From an uncultured Prevotella sp. (lineage in GTDB: Bacteria; Bacteroidota; Bacteroidia; Bacteroidales; Bacteroidaceae), in NCBI GenBank assembly GCA_900322175.1, contig ONYZ01000014.1, positions 1 through 50,311 on the forward strand: a stretch of DNA of 50,311 nt. Reading direction: 5' to 3'. This document shows, one piece after another, positions 35,556 through 45,114 of this stretch. Both the position numbers and the translations under genes were made by a program. Numbering within the stretch: position 1 is the stretch's first letter; each line of letters opens with the position of its first letter. The notes under the pieces were generated by a model that worked only from the letters and a program-made list of their open reading frames with translations, had not been told where the DNA came from and searched no databases.

Positions 35556-35723
35556 CATAATTAAGAAAAAATTAAGAAGAGATAACAAAAAAACTTCATT
35601 TATATACTTTATTGAGCGAGACATTCTGCAAACCCAACCACATGGAATACTGATTGATGTAGAAATAAGCAATTAAAAATCCATTTATTTCGATAAAATC
35701 AGCGATTTCTAGAAAAAAAGCAG

Positions 35724-35744
35724 TACCTTTGCACAATAATTTTG
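35724..35744 (+). promoter_or_regulatory. Two tandem -7 boxes before the polysaccharide cluster
   Basis: TACCTTTG (35724-35731) and TAATTTTG (35737-35744) lie 13 nt apart, both followed by CA. Neither has a TTTG at the -33 distance. They could be alternative promoters of the export/assembly operon, with leaders of about 48 and 35 nt. Confidence 0.55.
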
Positions 35745-35783
35745 CAGCATAAAGCGTTTTGATAAAATATAATATGTACGATT

Positions 35784-38312
35784 ATGAAACGAACAACTAT
35801 AATCACCATCTGTCTACTCCTGACAACAGCCACAACATGGGCACAGTCAAGCATGACAGACGACCAAGTTATGAACTATGTCATTGAGCAGAATGCAAAT
35901 GGCAAATCGCGCCAGGAGATTGTCACCTATCTAATGCAGCGTGGTGTAGACATCGACCAGGTGCGCCGCATCCAGAAGAAATACCAGAAGCAGATGAATA
36001 ACGGCGCACTAGGAGGTGTGGACATAACAGCCGGCTCGAAGGAGGCAAAGACTCGCATGCGCGAGTCGAACGGAGAGAAACGCGAAGAGCAGAAGATACA
36101 GGACAAGAAAAATGCCTCGCAGTTCAGAATAAAGGACACAAAAAAACAGAACCAGATACAAAAGCATACATACGACGAATATGATGCCGACTATATGGAA
36201 ATGAACGATGCCGTAGACTTTATGATGCCAGACGCGGAAAAGGCTACCTACGAGGATGAAAAGCCTGGAAGTCGCAAGATATTTGGTCACGACGTGTTCA
36301 ACAACAAGAATCTGACTTTTGAGAGCAGCATGAATCTGGCCACACCGCAGAACTACCGACTGGGGCCTGGCGATGTAGTGAATATAGACATATGGGGAGC
36401 CTCGCAGGAGAGTATTACTGAAACAATCTCGCCCGATGGTACCATCACAATCGAAGGCATAGGACTGATACAGTTGGGAGGTCTATCGGTAAGCGCTGCC
36501 AAAGCCAAACTTAAGCGTGTGATAGGTCCTCGATTCATGGATTCAAGAATCGAACTCACTTTAGGTCAGACCCGCACAATTACAATCAGTGTAATGGGCG
36601 AGGTAAAAGTGCCTGGCACCTTCACTATGTCAGCTTTTGCTTCTGTTTACAATGCCCTTTATATGGCTGGTGGGCCTAACGAAATCGGAACTCTGCGAAA
36701 CGTAAAGGTGTTCCGAAATGGACGCTTGCTATCTAATGTCGATGTGTACGACTTCCTGCTTAACGGCAATCTTACAGGCGACGTTCGTCTGCAGGACAAT
36801 GATATAGTAACAGTAAGTCCCTACGAAGCACTAGTAAACATTACAGGAAAGGTAAAGCGCCCCATGTACTATGAGATGAAGCGCAACGAGAGTGCCGCTA
36901 CCCTACTCCGCTATGCAGGCGGATTTACTGGCGATGCCTATACTAAAGCCATCCGAGTCAATCGCAAAGCTGGTCAGCAGTACTCTGTCTTCAGCGTGGG
37001 TGAGTTTGATCTGAATAGTTTTAAACTCATGGACGAGGACTCTGTAAGCATCGACTCTACTTTGGCGCGCTACCAGAACATGGTCGAGATTAAAGGTGCC
37101 GTATTCCGTCCAGGTATGTATCAGGTGGGTGGCCAGATTACAACCGTTAAGGCTCTGGTAGAAGCAGCCGCAGGTCTTAAAGAGGGAGCAATCTCACAAC
37201 ATGCCGTGATGCACCGCATGAAAACAGACCGAACACTCGAGGTTATAAGCCTCGATATCAGAGGTATACTCGAAGGCAACGTACCAGATGTCGTTCTGCA
37301 GAATGAAGACGTAATCTACATCGCCAGCCATCAGGAGCGAAACGAGCAGAAAACCGTCACCATCAATGGCGAAGTGGCCTATCCTGGCGTTTACAGATAC
37401 GCAGATAACGAGACCATCGAAGACTTGATTCTGCAGGCCGGCGGCCCAACAGAAGCAGCCTCGCTGGCCAAGGTTGACGTAGCCCGTCGAGTTGTCGATG
37501 CAAATGCAACAGAAGCTACAGACCAGATAGCCCAAAACTTCAGTTTCAAACTGAATCCCGACTTCACCATCAGCAACAAGTCTGACTTCACACTCCAGCC
37601 ATTCGACGAGGTATATGTTCGCCGCTCACCCAACTATACTGAGCAGCAAAACATCACCATCGAAGGCGAAGTACAATTTGAAGGCCCTTACACCCTATCC
37701 AACAAGGGCCAACGACTAAGTGATATTATCAATATGGCTGGCGGTCTTACCAATCGTGCCTATCCAGAAGGAGTCAAGTTGTTGCGACTGATGACGCAGG
37801 ACGAACGCGACATGATGGAAGTAATGCTTCGCACTGCTCAGCGCAACTCTGGCAAGGATTCTATCGATGTAAAAAAACTGCTAACGAATGCCAGATATCC
37901 TGTCGGAATAGAATTGGAGAAAGCCATGAAAAAGCCTGGATCAGAAGACGACCCCATACTCCGTGCGGGAGACCGCATCGTAGTACCTCAATACGATGGC
38001 ACCATAAAAATAAATGGCGAGGTGCTATATCCCAACACTGTGTACTTCAAGGAAGGCAAGAATGCTGACTATTATATCGAACTGGCAGGTGGAGCAACAT
38101 CGACTGCCAAGAAGTCAAAGACCATCATCATATACATGAATGGCATGGTGGCCAGGGCAAACAGGAAACATCAGCCACGTCCAGGTTGTCAGATTGTGGT
38201 ACCCACCAAGCGCCAGCGACAAGTATTCGGTCTACAGCAATGGCTGAGCCTCGGCACTACCGCCGCCTCACTCGGAACCATGATAGCAACAATTGCCAAC
38301 TTGACGAAGTAA
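35784..38312 (+). CDS. Polysaccharide export protein with SLBB domains (Wza-like)
   Basis: An 842-residue outer-membrane export channel protein. A signal peptide (about residues 1-20, ...TTWAQ) leads to a Bacteroidota-specific N-terminal helical region (VMNYVIEQNANGKSRQEIV), then the polysaccharide export domain (NYRLGPGDVVNIDIWGASQE) and about five or six SLBB beta-grasp domains (for example VMGEVKVPGTFTMS, INGEVAYPGVYRYA, IEGEVQFEGPYTLS, INGEVLYPNTVYF). A hydrophobic C-terminus may be the membrane helix. It is longer than E. coli Wza because of the extra SLBB repeats. First gene of the cluster. Confidence 0.92.
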   Translation: MKRTTIITICLLLTTATTWAQSSMTDDQVMNYVIEQNANGKSRQEIVTYLMQRGVDIDQVRRIQKKYQKQMNNGALGGVDITAGSKEAKTRMRESNGEKREEQKIQDKKNASQFRIKDTKKQNQIQKHTYDEYDADYMEMNDAVDFMMPDAEKATYEDEKPGSRKIFGHDVFNNKNLTFESSMNLATPQNYRLGPGDVVNIDIWGASQESITETISPDGTITIEGIGLIQLGGLSVSAAKAKLKRVIGPRFMDSRIELTLGQTRTITISVMGEVKVPGTFTMSAFASVYNALYMAGGPNEIGTLRNVKVFRNGRLLSNVDVYDFLLNGNLTGDVRLQDNDIVTVSPYEALVNITGKVKRPMYYEMKRNESAATLLRYAGGFTGDAYTKAIRVNRKAGQQYSVFSVGEFDLNSFKLMDEDSVSIDSTLARYQNMVEIKGAVFRPGMYQVGGQITTVKALVEAAAGLKEGAISQHAVMHRMKTDRTLEVISLDIRGILEGNVPDVVLQNEDVIYIASHQERNEQKTVTINGEVAYPGVYRYADNETIEDLILQAGGPTEAASLAKVDVARRVVDANATEATDQIAQNFSFKLNPDFTISNKSDFTLQPFDEVYVRRSPNYTEQQNITIEGEVQFEGPYTLSNKGQRLSDIINMAGGLTNRAYPEGVKLLRLMTQDERDMMEVMLRTAQRNSGKDSIDVKKLLTNARYPVGIELEKAMKKPGSEDDPILRAGDRIVVPQYDGTIKINGEVLYPNTVYFKEGKNADYYIELAGGATSTAKKSKTIIIYMNGMVARANRKHQPRPGCQIVVPTKRQRQVFGLQQWLSLGTTAASLGTMIATIANLTK

Positions 38313-38333
38313 GAGAAAAAAGTAAGATGTCGG

Positions 38334-39407
38334 ATGGAAGAAGTTATGAAAGAAATTATGGAAGAAAACAAAATAAAGGATTCTGAAGTTATAGACCTTC
38401 GTGCCGTTTTTATAAAGATATGGGACAACCGCCGGCTGTTCTACAAGGTATTACCGATAGTCTTTGTATTATCGTGCATCTTTATCTTCAGCATACCCAG
38501 ATACTATATCAGCAACATCAAGCTGGCCCCTGAGATGGAAAGTTCTGGAACAGGAGGCACACTTGGTAGCATTGCATCTTCGTTTGGTATTGACCTCAGC
38601 GACATGCAAACTCCCGATGCCATTACCCCCCTTCTCTACCCAGACCTGATGGAAGACAATGGGTTTGTTGCCAGTCTGATGAGCATCCTGATAAAGAGTC
38701 AGGATGGAGAACTCAACTCCAATTATCACGATTATCTAAAGAGACATCAGAAATTTGCCTGGTGGGAATATCCAGTCAGATGGGTTAAAAGCCTGCTCCC
38801 TAAGAAAAAAGATGAAGGTGGCACTTCCGATGGTTCTTACGATCCCTACAATCTACCCAAAAGCGAAGATGAAATATTAAATCTAGCCAGAGACAATATT
38901 AATATCGCTGTTGATAAGAAGACTGGTGTCGTCTCCATCTCTGTAGAAGCCCAAGATCCCCTCATTTGCAAGACATTGGCCGACTCTATTAAGGAAAAGT
39001 TGCAGGTATTCATCACCGAATACCGTACCAACAAAGCTCGTACCGACTACGAATATTACAAGAAGCTAGCTGCCGATGCCAAGCAGGACTACGAAAAAGT
39101 TCGCCGCTATTATGCCAGTCTGACTGATGCCAGTACTAACGTAAAGTTGCGCAGTGTAGAGCTGAAAATAGAAGATGTGGAGAACGACATGCAGCTTAAA
39201 TTCAATACATATACCACCATCAACACTCAACTTCAAGCCGCCAAAGCCAAAGTACAGGAAAAGACCCCAGCCTTCACCTTGCTTAAAGGCGCTGCAGTTC
39301 CCGTCAAGCCTGCAGGCCCCAAACGCATGTTATTCGTGGCAGAGATGTTGTTCCTAGCCTGTTTCTGTATCAGTATGTACATCTTAAAAAAAATACTAAA
39401 GCCATAG
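38334..39407 (+). CDS. Wzz-type chain-length determinant / polysaccharide co-polymerase
   Basis: A 357-residue inner-membrane protein with a helix near residues 38-58 (VLPIVFVLSCIFIFSIPRYY), a large periplasmic part with coiled-coil segments, a proline-rich stretch (GAAVPVKPAGPKR) and a second helix near the C-terminus. This is the Wzz layout; the proteins set polymer length and link to the export channel. No tyrosine-kinase (Wzc) domain is fused or adjacent. The exact start is open: further Met codons lie at residues 5 and 9. It follows the export gene by 21 nt. Confidence 0.88.
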   Translation: MEEVMKEIMEENKIKDSEVIDLRAVFIKIWDNRRLFYKVLPIVFVLSCIFIFSIPRYYISNIKLAPEMESSGTGGTLGSIASSFGIDLSDMQTPDAITPLLYPDLMEDNGFVASLMSILIKSQDGELNSNYHDYLKRHQKFAWWEYPVRWVKSLLPKKKDEGGTSDGSYDPYNLPKSEDEILNLARDNINIAVDKKTGVVSISVEAQDPLICKTLADSIKEKLQVFITEYRTNKARTDYEYYKKLAADAKQDYEKVRRYYASLTDASTNVKLRSVELKIEDVENDMQLKFNTYTTINTQLQAAKAKVQEKTPAFTLLKGAAVPVKPAGPKRMLFVAEMLFLACFCISMYILKKILKP

Positions 39408-39417
39408 GTTTCATCGA

Positions 39418-40722
39418 ATGGATAACATGCCATCATTAACAGATAATATATTAGTTGTAGGCTATTTCCTTATTTGGATAGCTACATTTTTGTGGTATCA
39501 CCACATCAAAAAGGAGGTTGACGCTGGAAGTATGGTCATTGGAAGCTATATTGGATATGCTTTTTTTTCCATTATAACACTAAATGACACTTTTTTTAAC
39601 ATTAGATATGACCATTTAAGATTCATACCATTCTTGTATCTATATATCATGTTGATGATTGCATTGTCACCAGCCATATACCTACATTATAATCAGCCTG
39701 ACAAGATAGAAGATCCTCATTCTAAAATGTTATACATACCATGCATCGCTCTAATTATCAGTGCGTTCTTTCAAATACCAACTGCTATATCAGGATCAGA
39801 AAGTAGTATGATACAATTGATTACAGACGCGGATGCTGGTCAAAATGCATATTTAGAACAAATATCCAACAAAGCAGAATCTGGTAGTTCCATAAAGAAT
39901 TTACCGGCCGTAATTTTTAATGTGCTGTATGACTGCACAACCTTTTTATTTTTCTATTTTCTCACGCGAAAAAATAAAAACAAATTATTTTTGCTGATTT
40001 TATTTGCTGCCATTTTCATTGGAATGATTTTACCAGTACTGAACGGTCAACGTGGCAGTGTCATCAAAGCAGCCTTGACTATTGTAGTAGGTTACGCCTT
40101 ATTCCGTCACTATCTTTCTAAACGAATAAATCGTGTTGTACAGATTGCAGGAATTACTATGGCGATTATTATAGCAATACCTATCACAGCCATTACAATA
40201 AGCCGTTTCAGTGACAGAAAAGGAAGTGACGGAGTGAGTGGATATGTTTACTGGTACATCGGCCAGGCTAATATTTACTTTAACAACTCAGCCATGTCGG
40301 CAGGTGGTATCCGCTATGGAGACCGTACACTAAATCTTTTTAAAAGACTCATATGGTCAGATACTCCGAAAAACTACGATGAGCGACGAGACAAATATCG
40401 CAATCTGGAAATTGATGATTATTATTTCACTACTTTCGTTGGCGATTTTGCACTGGATTTTGGTCCTATAGCTTCTTTTTTTATATTTTTCATTTTTAAT
40501 CTGTGTGTACTATTTGAAATACGTCCTCGCGATGGTACCATTAAATTACACCAACTGCTGTTAATCTATTTTACATTATGCATCTGCATGCAAGGCGGCA
40601 TGGTACTCTTCTCTTATGCAGACACAGCAAATCTTATCATTATTGTCTATATATTGCTCTATGCATGGTTAAGATATCATGAGGCCCTACTAAAAAGATT
40701 TCCCTTAGCTGGGAAGGAATAA
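39418..40722 (+). CDS. Wzy-like oligosaccharide repeat-unit polymerase
   Basis: A 434-residue membrane protein with about ten to twelve transmembrane segments and one larger periplasmic loop (about residues 130-160), fitting an O-antigen/capsule polymerase that joins lipid-linked repeats in the periplasm. Wzy proteins share little sequence, so the call rests on topology and on position between Wzz and Wzx. A motif NGQRGSVIKAAL follows the middle helices. The gene is visibly more AT-rich than its neighbours, as is usual for serotype-specific genes. Confidence 0.78.
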   Translation: MDNMPSLTDNILVVGYFLIWIATFLWYHHIKKEVDAGSMVIGSYIGYAFFSIITLNDTFFNIRYDHLRFIPFLYLYIMLMIALSPAIYLHYNQPDKIEDPHSKMLYIPCIALIISAFFQIPTAISGSESSMIQLITDADAGQNAYLEQISNKAESGSSIKNLPAVIFNVLYDCTTFLFFYFLTRKNKNKLFLLILFAAIFIGMILPVLNGQRGSVIKAALTIVVGYALFRHYLSKRINRVVQIAGITMAIIIAIPITAITISRFSDRKGSDGVSGYVYWYIGQANIYFNNSAMSAGGIRYGDRTLNLFKRLIWSDTPKNYDERRDKYRNLEIDDYYFTTFVGDFALDFGPIASFFIFFIFNLCVLFEIRPRDGTIKLHQLLLIYFTLCICMQGGMVLFSYADTANLIIIVYILLYAWLRYHEALLKRFPLAGKE

Positions 40723-42302
40723 TGTTTCTATATAAAAGAAAAATGAGAATAAATAATTCCGTATCAATAACAAATAGCACTTCCAAGTCCAAACGAATAG
40801 CGTCAAACAGTTTACTACTGTTCGTACGAATGTTTGCAATAGCCATCATCAATCTCTATGCAGTCCGTCTGCTATTGAGAGCCTTGGGACAAGAAGACTA
40901 TGGAACATTCAATGCCGTAGCAGGAGTGGTGCTGGCCAGTGGCGTTATAACTACGACACTAGCTATTGCTATTCAGCGGTTTTATTCGTATGCCATTGGC
41001 GAGAAAACTTATGATAAACTAAGGACCATTTTCTCTGCAAGCATGAATATCATCCTAATAGTATCTATCATTGTCATTTGTCTTCTAGAAACTCTCGGGC
41101 TATGGCTGCTAAACAATTACCTATCAATACCCGTCGACAGACTTGTAGCCTCCAATTGGGTATTCCAATTTTCCCTACTTACATTTCTGTTGGGCTTGAT
41201 ACAACTACCCTACACCGCCGCCATCTTTGCCCATGAAGATATTGGTATATTTGCATTGATATCTTTCCTTGAATGTATATTTAGGTTGTTCGTTGCCATG
41301 CTCATCGTTACAAGCCCCATTGATGGTCTTATTTTCTATGGTGCTGGTTTATTCTTTGTTGCATGCATCGTGTTCTTGCTCTACTTTTATATTGCTCGGA
41401 AAAAGTACGTTGAATGTCATTACACAGTGGTTGCCGAACGTGGAATTTACAGACAATTAGCATCCTTCTCCGGCTGGACTATGTATAGTGCTCTCGCTGC
41501 AATTGCCACGACACAAGGAAACACAATCTTATTAAATATATTCTTCGGTCCTATAACTACCGCTGCTTTTGCTATTACAAGTCAGATTCTCCATGTTTTC
41601 CAAGCTTTAGGCAATAGCATTGTACTGGCGTTCCGATCACCAATGGTCAAGTCATACGCAGAACATAACTATTCTTTCTTGAATCAAATGTTTATGACTA
41701 ATAACAAATTGACTCTATATCTATTGCTTATCGTAGCCATACCGATAGCAACAGAAATGCGTACCATCTTTTCATGGTGGTTAGGCAATGTGCCAGAAGA
41801 AACGATACTATTTGTACGACTTAGTATCGTATATATTATATGTCTCACCATGAATGCACCTATTACAATAATTGTTCAGGCAACAGGAAAATTGAAACAC
41901 TATTCGCTATTGGTAGAGACTATTATTCTCATGTGCCTGCCAATATCATTCTTGGCATTCCGAGCTGGTGCGCCATCATTCTATGCATTGCTTTCTCTTA
42001 TACTAGTTATCATAGCTGCTCATATAGCCAGAATGATATGCCTTAGGAAATTATATCCACACTATCAGCTACGCAGCTACTTATTATGGGTGCTTTTACC
42101 AGGCATTGCCACAGCCGTCATTACGACATCTGTAGCATGGTTTATACATAGAAATATAGATAATGACTTTGTACGATTCTTCACGATATTTTCCGTGCCT
42201 CCTGTCATTACAGTATTATTCGCATATATCTTTGGAACAACAAAGGAAGAAAAGCGACAATTGCACTCATTACTCCTAAAAAAAGCAAAGTTAAAGCTCT
42301 AA
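40722..42302 (+). CDS. Wzx-like polysaccharide flippase
   Basis: A 526-residue membrane protein with about fourteen hydrophobic segments, of the polysaccharide transporter/MATE-like family that flips undecaprenyl-linked repeat units to the periplasm. The N-terminal SNSLLLFVRMFAIAIINLYA and LRALGQEDYGTFNAVAGVV are typical. The ATG at 40722 overlaps the Wzy stop (TAATG); a start at 40743 (MRINNSVS) is an alternative. It is AT-rich like the polymerase gene. Confidence 0.87.
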   Translation: MFLYKRKMRINNSVSITNSTSKSKRIASNSLLLFVRMFAIAIINLYAVRLLLRALGQEDYGTFNAVAGVVLASGVITTTLAIAIQRFYSYAIGEKTYDKLRTIFSASMNIILIVSIIVICLLETLGLWLLNNYLSIPVDRLVASNWVFQFSLLTFLLGLIQLPYTAAIFAHEDIGIFALISFLECIFRLFVAMLIVTSPIDGLIFYGAGLFFVACIVFLLYFYIARKKYVECHYTVVAERGIYRQLASFSGWTMYSALAAIATTQGNTILLNIFFGPITTAAFAITSQILHVFQALGNSIVLAFRSPMVKSYAEHNYSFLNQMFMTNNKLTLYLLLIVAIPIATEMRTIFSWWLGNVPEETILFVRLSIVYIICLTMNAPITIIVQATGKLKHYSLLVETIILMCLPISFLAFRAGAPSFYALLSLILVIIAAHIARMICLRKLYPHYQLRSYLLWVLLPGIATAVITTSVAWFIHRNIDNDFVRFFTIFSVPPVITVLFAYIFGTTKEEKRQLHSLLLKKAKLKL

Positions 42303-42314
42303 AACAACCCTATT

Positions 42315-42878
42315 ATGTCATCTATAATTAATAAGTTTGCCAATAGGTTATATACCATTCTGTTCCGTCATTGTTTTGCACACTTTGGCCAGGGATCTCA
42401 TATCGGTTGGAGTGCCATGAAACTTGTTGGATTAAAATACATATCTATTGGCGACAGGACTTATATTGCCCCCAACGTCCAATTGACAGCCTGGGATTGC
42501 CACAACGGCAATCACTATACGCCATCCATTACCATCGGCAACCACTGTACTATCCGAGAAAACTCCCACATCACGGCCATTAACAGTATCACTATCGGTG
42601 ATGATCTACTAACTGGTACTAACGTGCTTATTACTGACAACTCTCATGGAATGGCAACACGGGAACACATGAGCCTACCATTCAGCGAACGTCCCATGGT
42701 AAGCAAAGGGCCTGTAGTAATTGGCAATAAAGTATGGCTTGGCAATAACGTCTGTGTGATGCCAGGCGTTACCATCGGTGACGGCGTCATCATAGGGGCC
42801 AACAGCATTGTTACTCACGACGTACCAGCATATAGTGTTGCCGCAGGCATTCCTGCAAGAATCATCAAGCAACTCTAG
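42315..42878 (+). CDS. Hexapeptide-repeat acyltransferase (O-acetyltransferase type)
   Basis: A 187-residue left-handed beta-helix enzyme of the maltose/serine O-acetyltransferase-like family, expected to acetylate a sugar of the repeat unit using acetyl-CoA. The hexapeptide pattern is clear in ITIGNHCTIRENSHI, ITIGDDLLTGTNVLI and VIGNKVWLGNNVCVMPGVTI, and DNSHG supplies the likely catalytic His. Residues IGANSIVTHDVPAYSVAAG form the usual end of the helix. It lies 12 nt after the flippase gene. Confidence 0.87.
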   Translation: MSSIINKFANRLYTILFRHCFAHFGQGSHIGWSAMKLVGLKYISIGDRTYIAPNVQLTAWDCHNGNHYTPSITIGNHCTIRENSHITAINSITIGDDLLTGTNVLITDNSHGMATREHMSLPFSERPMVSKGPVVIGNKVWLGNNVCVMPGVTIGDGVIIGANSIVTHDVPAYSVAAGIPARIIKQL

Positions 42879-42920
42879 TTTATCAAAAATACAATTTTCA
42901 CGTATAGAAAAATATAACGT

Positions 42921-44063
42921 ATGAAACCAAGAATAATAGGACTTTATCTTCCACAGTACCACCCAATACCCGAAAATGACGAATGGTGGGGAAAGGGATT
43001 TACCGAATGGACAAATGTGGCGCAAGCTCGCCCACAATTCCGTGGTCACTATCAGCCACGAATTCCTGCTGATTTAGGTTTTTATGATTTAAGACTACCA
43101 GAGGTGCGTGAGCAACAGGCAGAACTGGCAAGAGAAGCAGGACTTGAAGGATTCTGTTACTATCACTACTGGTTCGGAAATGGCAAGCAGTTGCTGGAGC
43201 GCCCATTCAGCGAGGTGCTGGCTAGCGGCAAGCCCGACTTCCCATTCTGTCTCTGCTGGGCCAATCATGACTGGACTAGCAAAACATGGGAAAAGGGCAC
43301 TAGCTTAAGGAAGGATACCATGATTATGAAGATGCATTACGATCATGAGGACTATGTTCGCCATTTCAACCACCTACTGCCAGCATTCAGAGACCCACGC
43401 TATATTACAGTCGATGGAAAACCATTGTTTGCAGTCTGGGAGCCACGTGCCATTCCTGATGCACGCCAGTTTATTGACTTATGGCAGAAAATGGCACAAG
43501 AGAACGGTCTGCCAGGCATCCACTTCGTGGGCTACACACAAAACGCATCGAGCCACGCCACAAAGAGCGGGAAAAAACTTTGGGATGCCAACCAGGCAGC
43601 AGAGCGTTATCAAGAAGTACTCGACTTGGGCTTCAATGCCGTAATATCATCCGGTTTGGGTAGGGCACAAACCATCGTAAATGGGAAATGGAGAAAAGCT
43701 CTATTCGTTGCGACCTATAAAAAACTGTCATGGATGTCTATGCGCAGCGACTATGCTAAAACGATGCAGCATTACTATGTGAAAGAAGATGCCTGGGAAA
43801 ATGTATACCCGACCTTAATGCCACAGTGGGACCGCACACCACGTGACTCCCGCAACAGCGATCCCCTGACCGATTCTACACCAGAGAAGTTTCAAGCTAC
43901 TATAGAAGATGCCCTACACCTGATTGAAAACAAGCAACCAGAACACCAGATTCTATTCCTCAAGGCATGGAATGAGTGGGGCGAGGGTAATTATGTAGAG
44001 CCTGACCTCAAATTTGGGCACGGATATATTCAGGCTATAAGAAATGCTACAAAAAACTTTTAA
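42921..44063 (+). CDS. WbsX-family / GH99-like protein
   Basis: A 380-residue protein of the WbsX (GH99-like) family found in many O-antigen and capsule clusters. Diagnostic blocks are IGLYLPQYHPIPENDEWWGKG with FTEWTNVA, GFCYYHYWFGNGKQLLE, PFCLCWANHDWT and, at the end, FLKAWNEWGEGNYVEPD. The family is often annotated as glycosyltransferase, but the fold resembles GH99 endo-mannosidase and its actual reaction is unsettled. No signal peptide is seen, so it probably acts in the cytoplasm. Confidence 0.88.
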   Translation: MKPRIIGLYLPQYHPIPENDEWWGKGFTEWTNVAQARPQFRGHYQPRIPADLGFYDLRLPEVREQQAELAREAGLEGFCYYHYWFGNGKQLLERPFSEVLASGKPDFPFCLCWANHDWTSKTWEKGTSLRKDTMIMKMHYDHEDYVRHFNHLLPAFRDPRYITVDGKPLFAVWEPRAIPDARQFIDLWQKMAQENGLPGIHFVGYTQNASSHATKSGKKLWDANQAAERYQEVLDLGFNAVISSGLGRAQTIVNGKWRKALFVATYKKLSWMSMRSDYAKTMQHYYVKEDAWENVYPTLMPQWDRTPRDSRNSDPLTDSTPEKFQATIEDALHLIENKQPEHQILFLKAWNEWGEGNYVEPDLKFGHGYIQAIRNATKNF

Positions 44064-44069
44064 ATATCA

Positions 44070-45107
44070 ATGAAAAAAGTTGCTATATTAGGTCATTTCG
44101 CCATAGGCACCGACAAAGCAAACGGTCAAACCATCAAGACGAAGATTGTTGGAGCAACCCTCAGACAAGAAATTGGCGAGGAACATGTAGACTACTTCGA
44201 CACGATGGGAGGCTGGGCATTTCTACTCAAGATGCCTTTCATAATGATAAGCATGCTGCAAAATCATGCTAACATCATCATCATGCCAGCCTATAAGGGG
44301 GTACACGTCATTGCACCATTCATCGTGTTGCTCAACTTACTATTTCATCGCAAGTTGCATTATGTGGTCATTGGAGGATGGCTACCAGAGTACGTGGTCA
44401 AATACCCAATACTTCGCCTTGCCGTCAGGAGAATTCATGCTGTGTACGTAGAAACACAGTATATGTTCAATGCACTTGCTCATGAAGGCTTTAAGAACGT
44501 AAGACTAATGCCCAACTTCAAGCCAATTACCATTAAGAGCGAAAAAGACATCTATAATCATTCAATGCCTCTTTCACTTTGCACTTTCTCACGGGTAATG
44601 AAAGAAAAAGGCATTGAGGATGCCATTCTTGCCGTTAAGAAATGTAATGAAGCACTGGGACATATAGTATTTCGCCTTGACATCTATGGTCTTATCCAAA
44701 AAGGACAAGAACAGTGGTTTGAACAACTGATGAGTTGTCAACCTACCGAGATTGCTTATCGCGGAATTGCCCCCTTCGATAAGAGTAGTGAAATTCTGGG
44801 AAACTATTTCGCATTGCTCTTTCCTACCCATTTCTGGACAGAGGGTTTCCCAGGCACACTTATCGATGCTATGTCAGCTGGAGTTCCCCCCATTGCCAGC
44901 GACTGTCCCTCATGTAGAGAACTTATAGATGACAGCATTACGGGTGTACTATTCCCCATGAATAATGTGGAACAACTGACGGAACAACTCATAAAATGTG
45001 CCCAGAATCCGGATTTTATTAATGCAATGCGTCCTGCATGTCTGAGAAAAGCGAGCAAGTTCCTGCCAGAAGAAATTATAAAGACACTTACTTCCGAATT
45101 AGATTAA
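44070..45107 (+). CDS. GT4-type glycosyltransferase
   Basis: A 345-residue GT-B glycosyltransferase. The C-terminal half has the nucleotide-sugar binding pattern of family GT4: SRVMKEKGIEDAI, then YRGIAP, and FWTEGFPGTLIDAMSAGVPPIASD with the E-x7-E-like EGFPGTLIDAM region. It would add one sugar to the lipid-linked repeat on the cytoplasmic side. The donor and acceptor are unknown. It lies between the WbsX and C5-epimerase genes with gaps of 6-7 nt. Confidence 0.87.
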   Translation: MKKVAILGHFAIGTDKANGQTIKTKIVGATLRQEIGEEHVDYFDTMGGWAFLLKMPFIMISMLQNHANIIIMPAYKGVHVIAPFIVLLNLLFHRKLHYVVIGGWLPEYVVKYPILRLAVRRIHAVYVETQYMFNALAHEGFKNVRLMPNFKPITIKSEKDIYNHSMPLSLCTFSRVMKEKGIEDAILAVKKCNEALGHIVFRLDIYGLIQKGQEQWFEQLMSCQPTEIAYRGIAPFDKSSEILGNYFALLFPTHFWTEGFPGTLIDAMSAGVPPIASDCPSCRELIDDSITGVLFPMNNVEQLTEQLIKCAQNPDFINAMRPACLRKASKFLPEEIIKTLTSELD

Positions 45108-45114
45108 AAATAAT

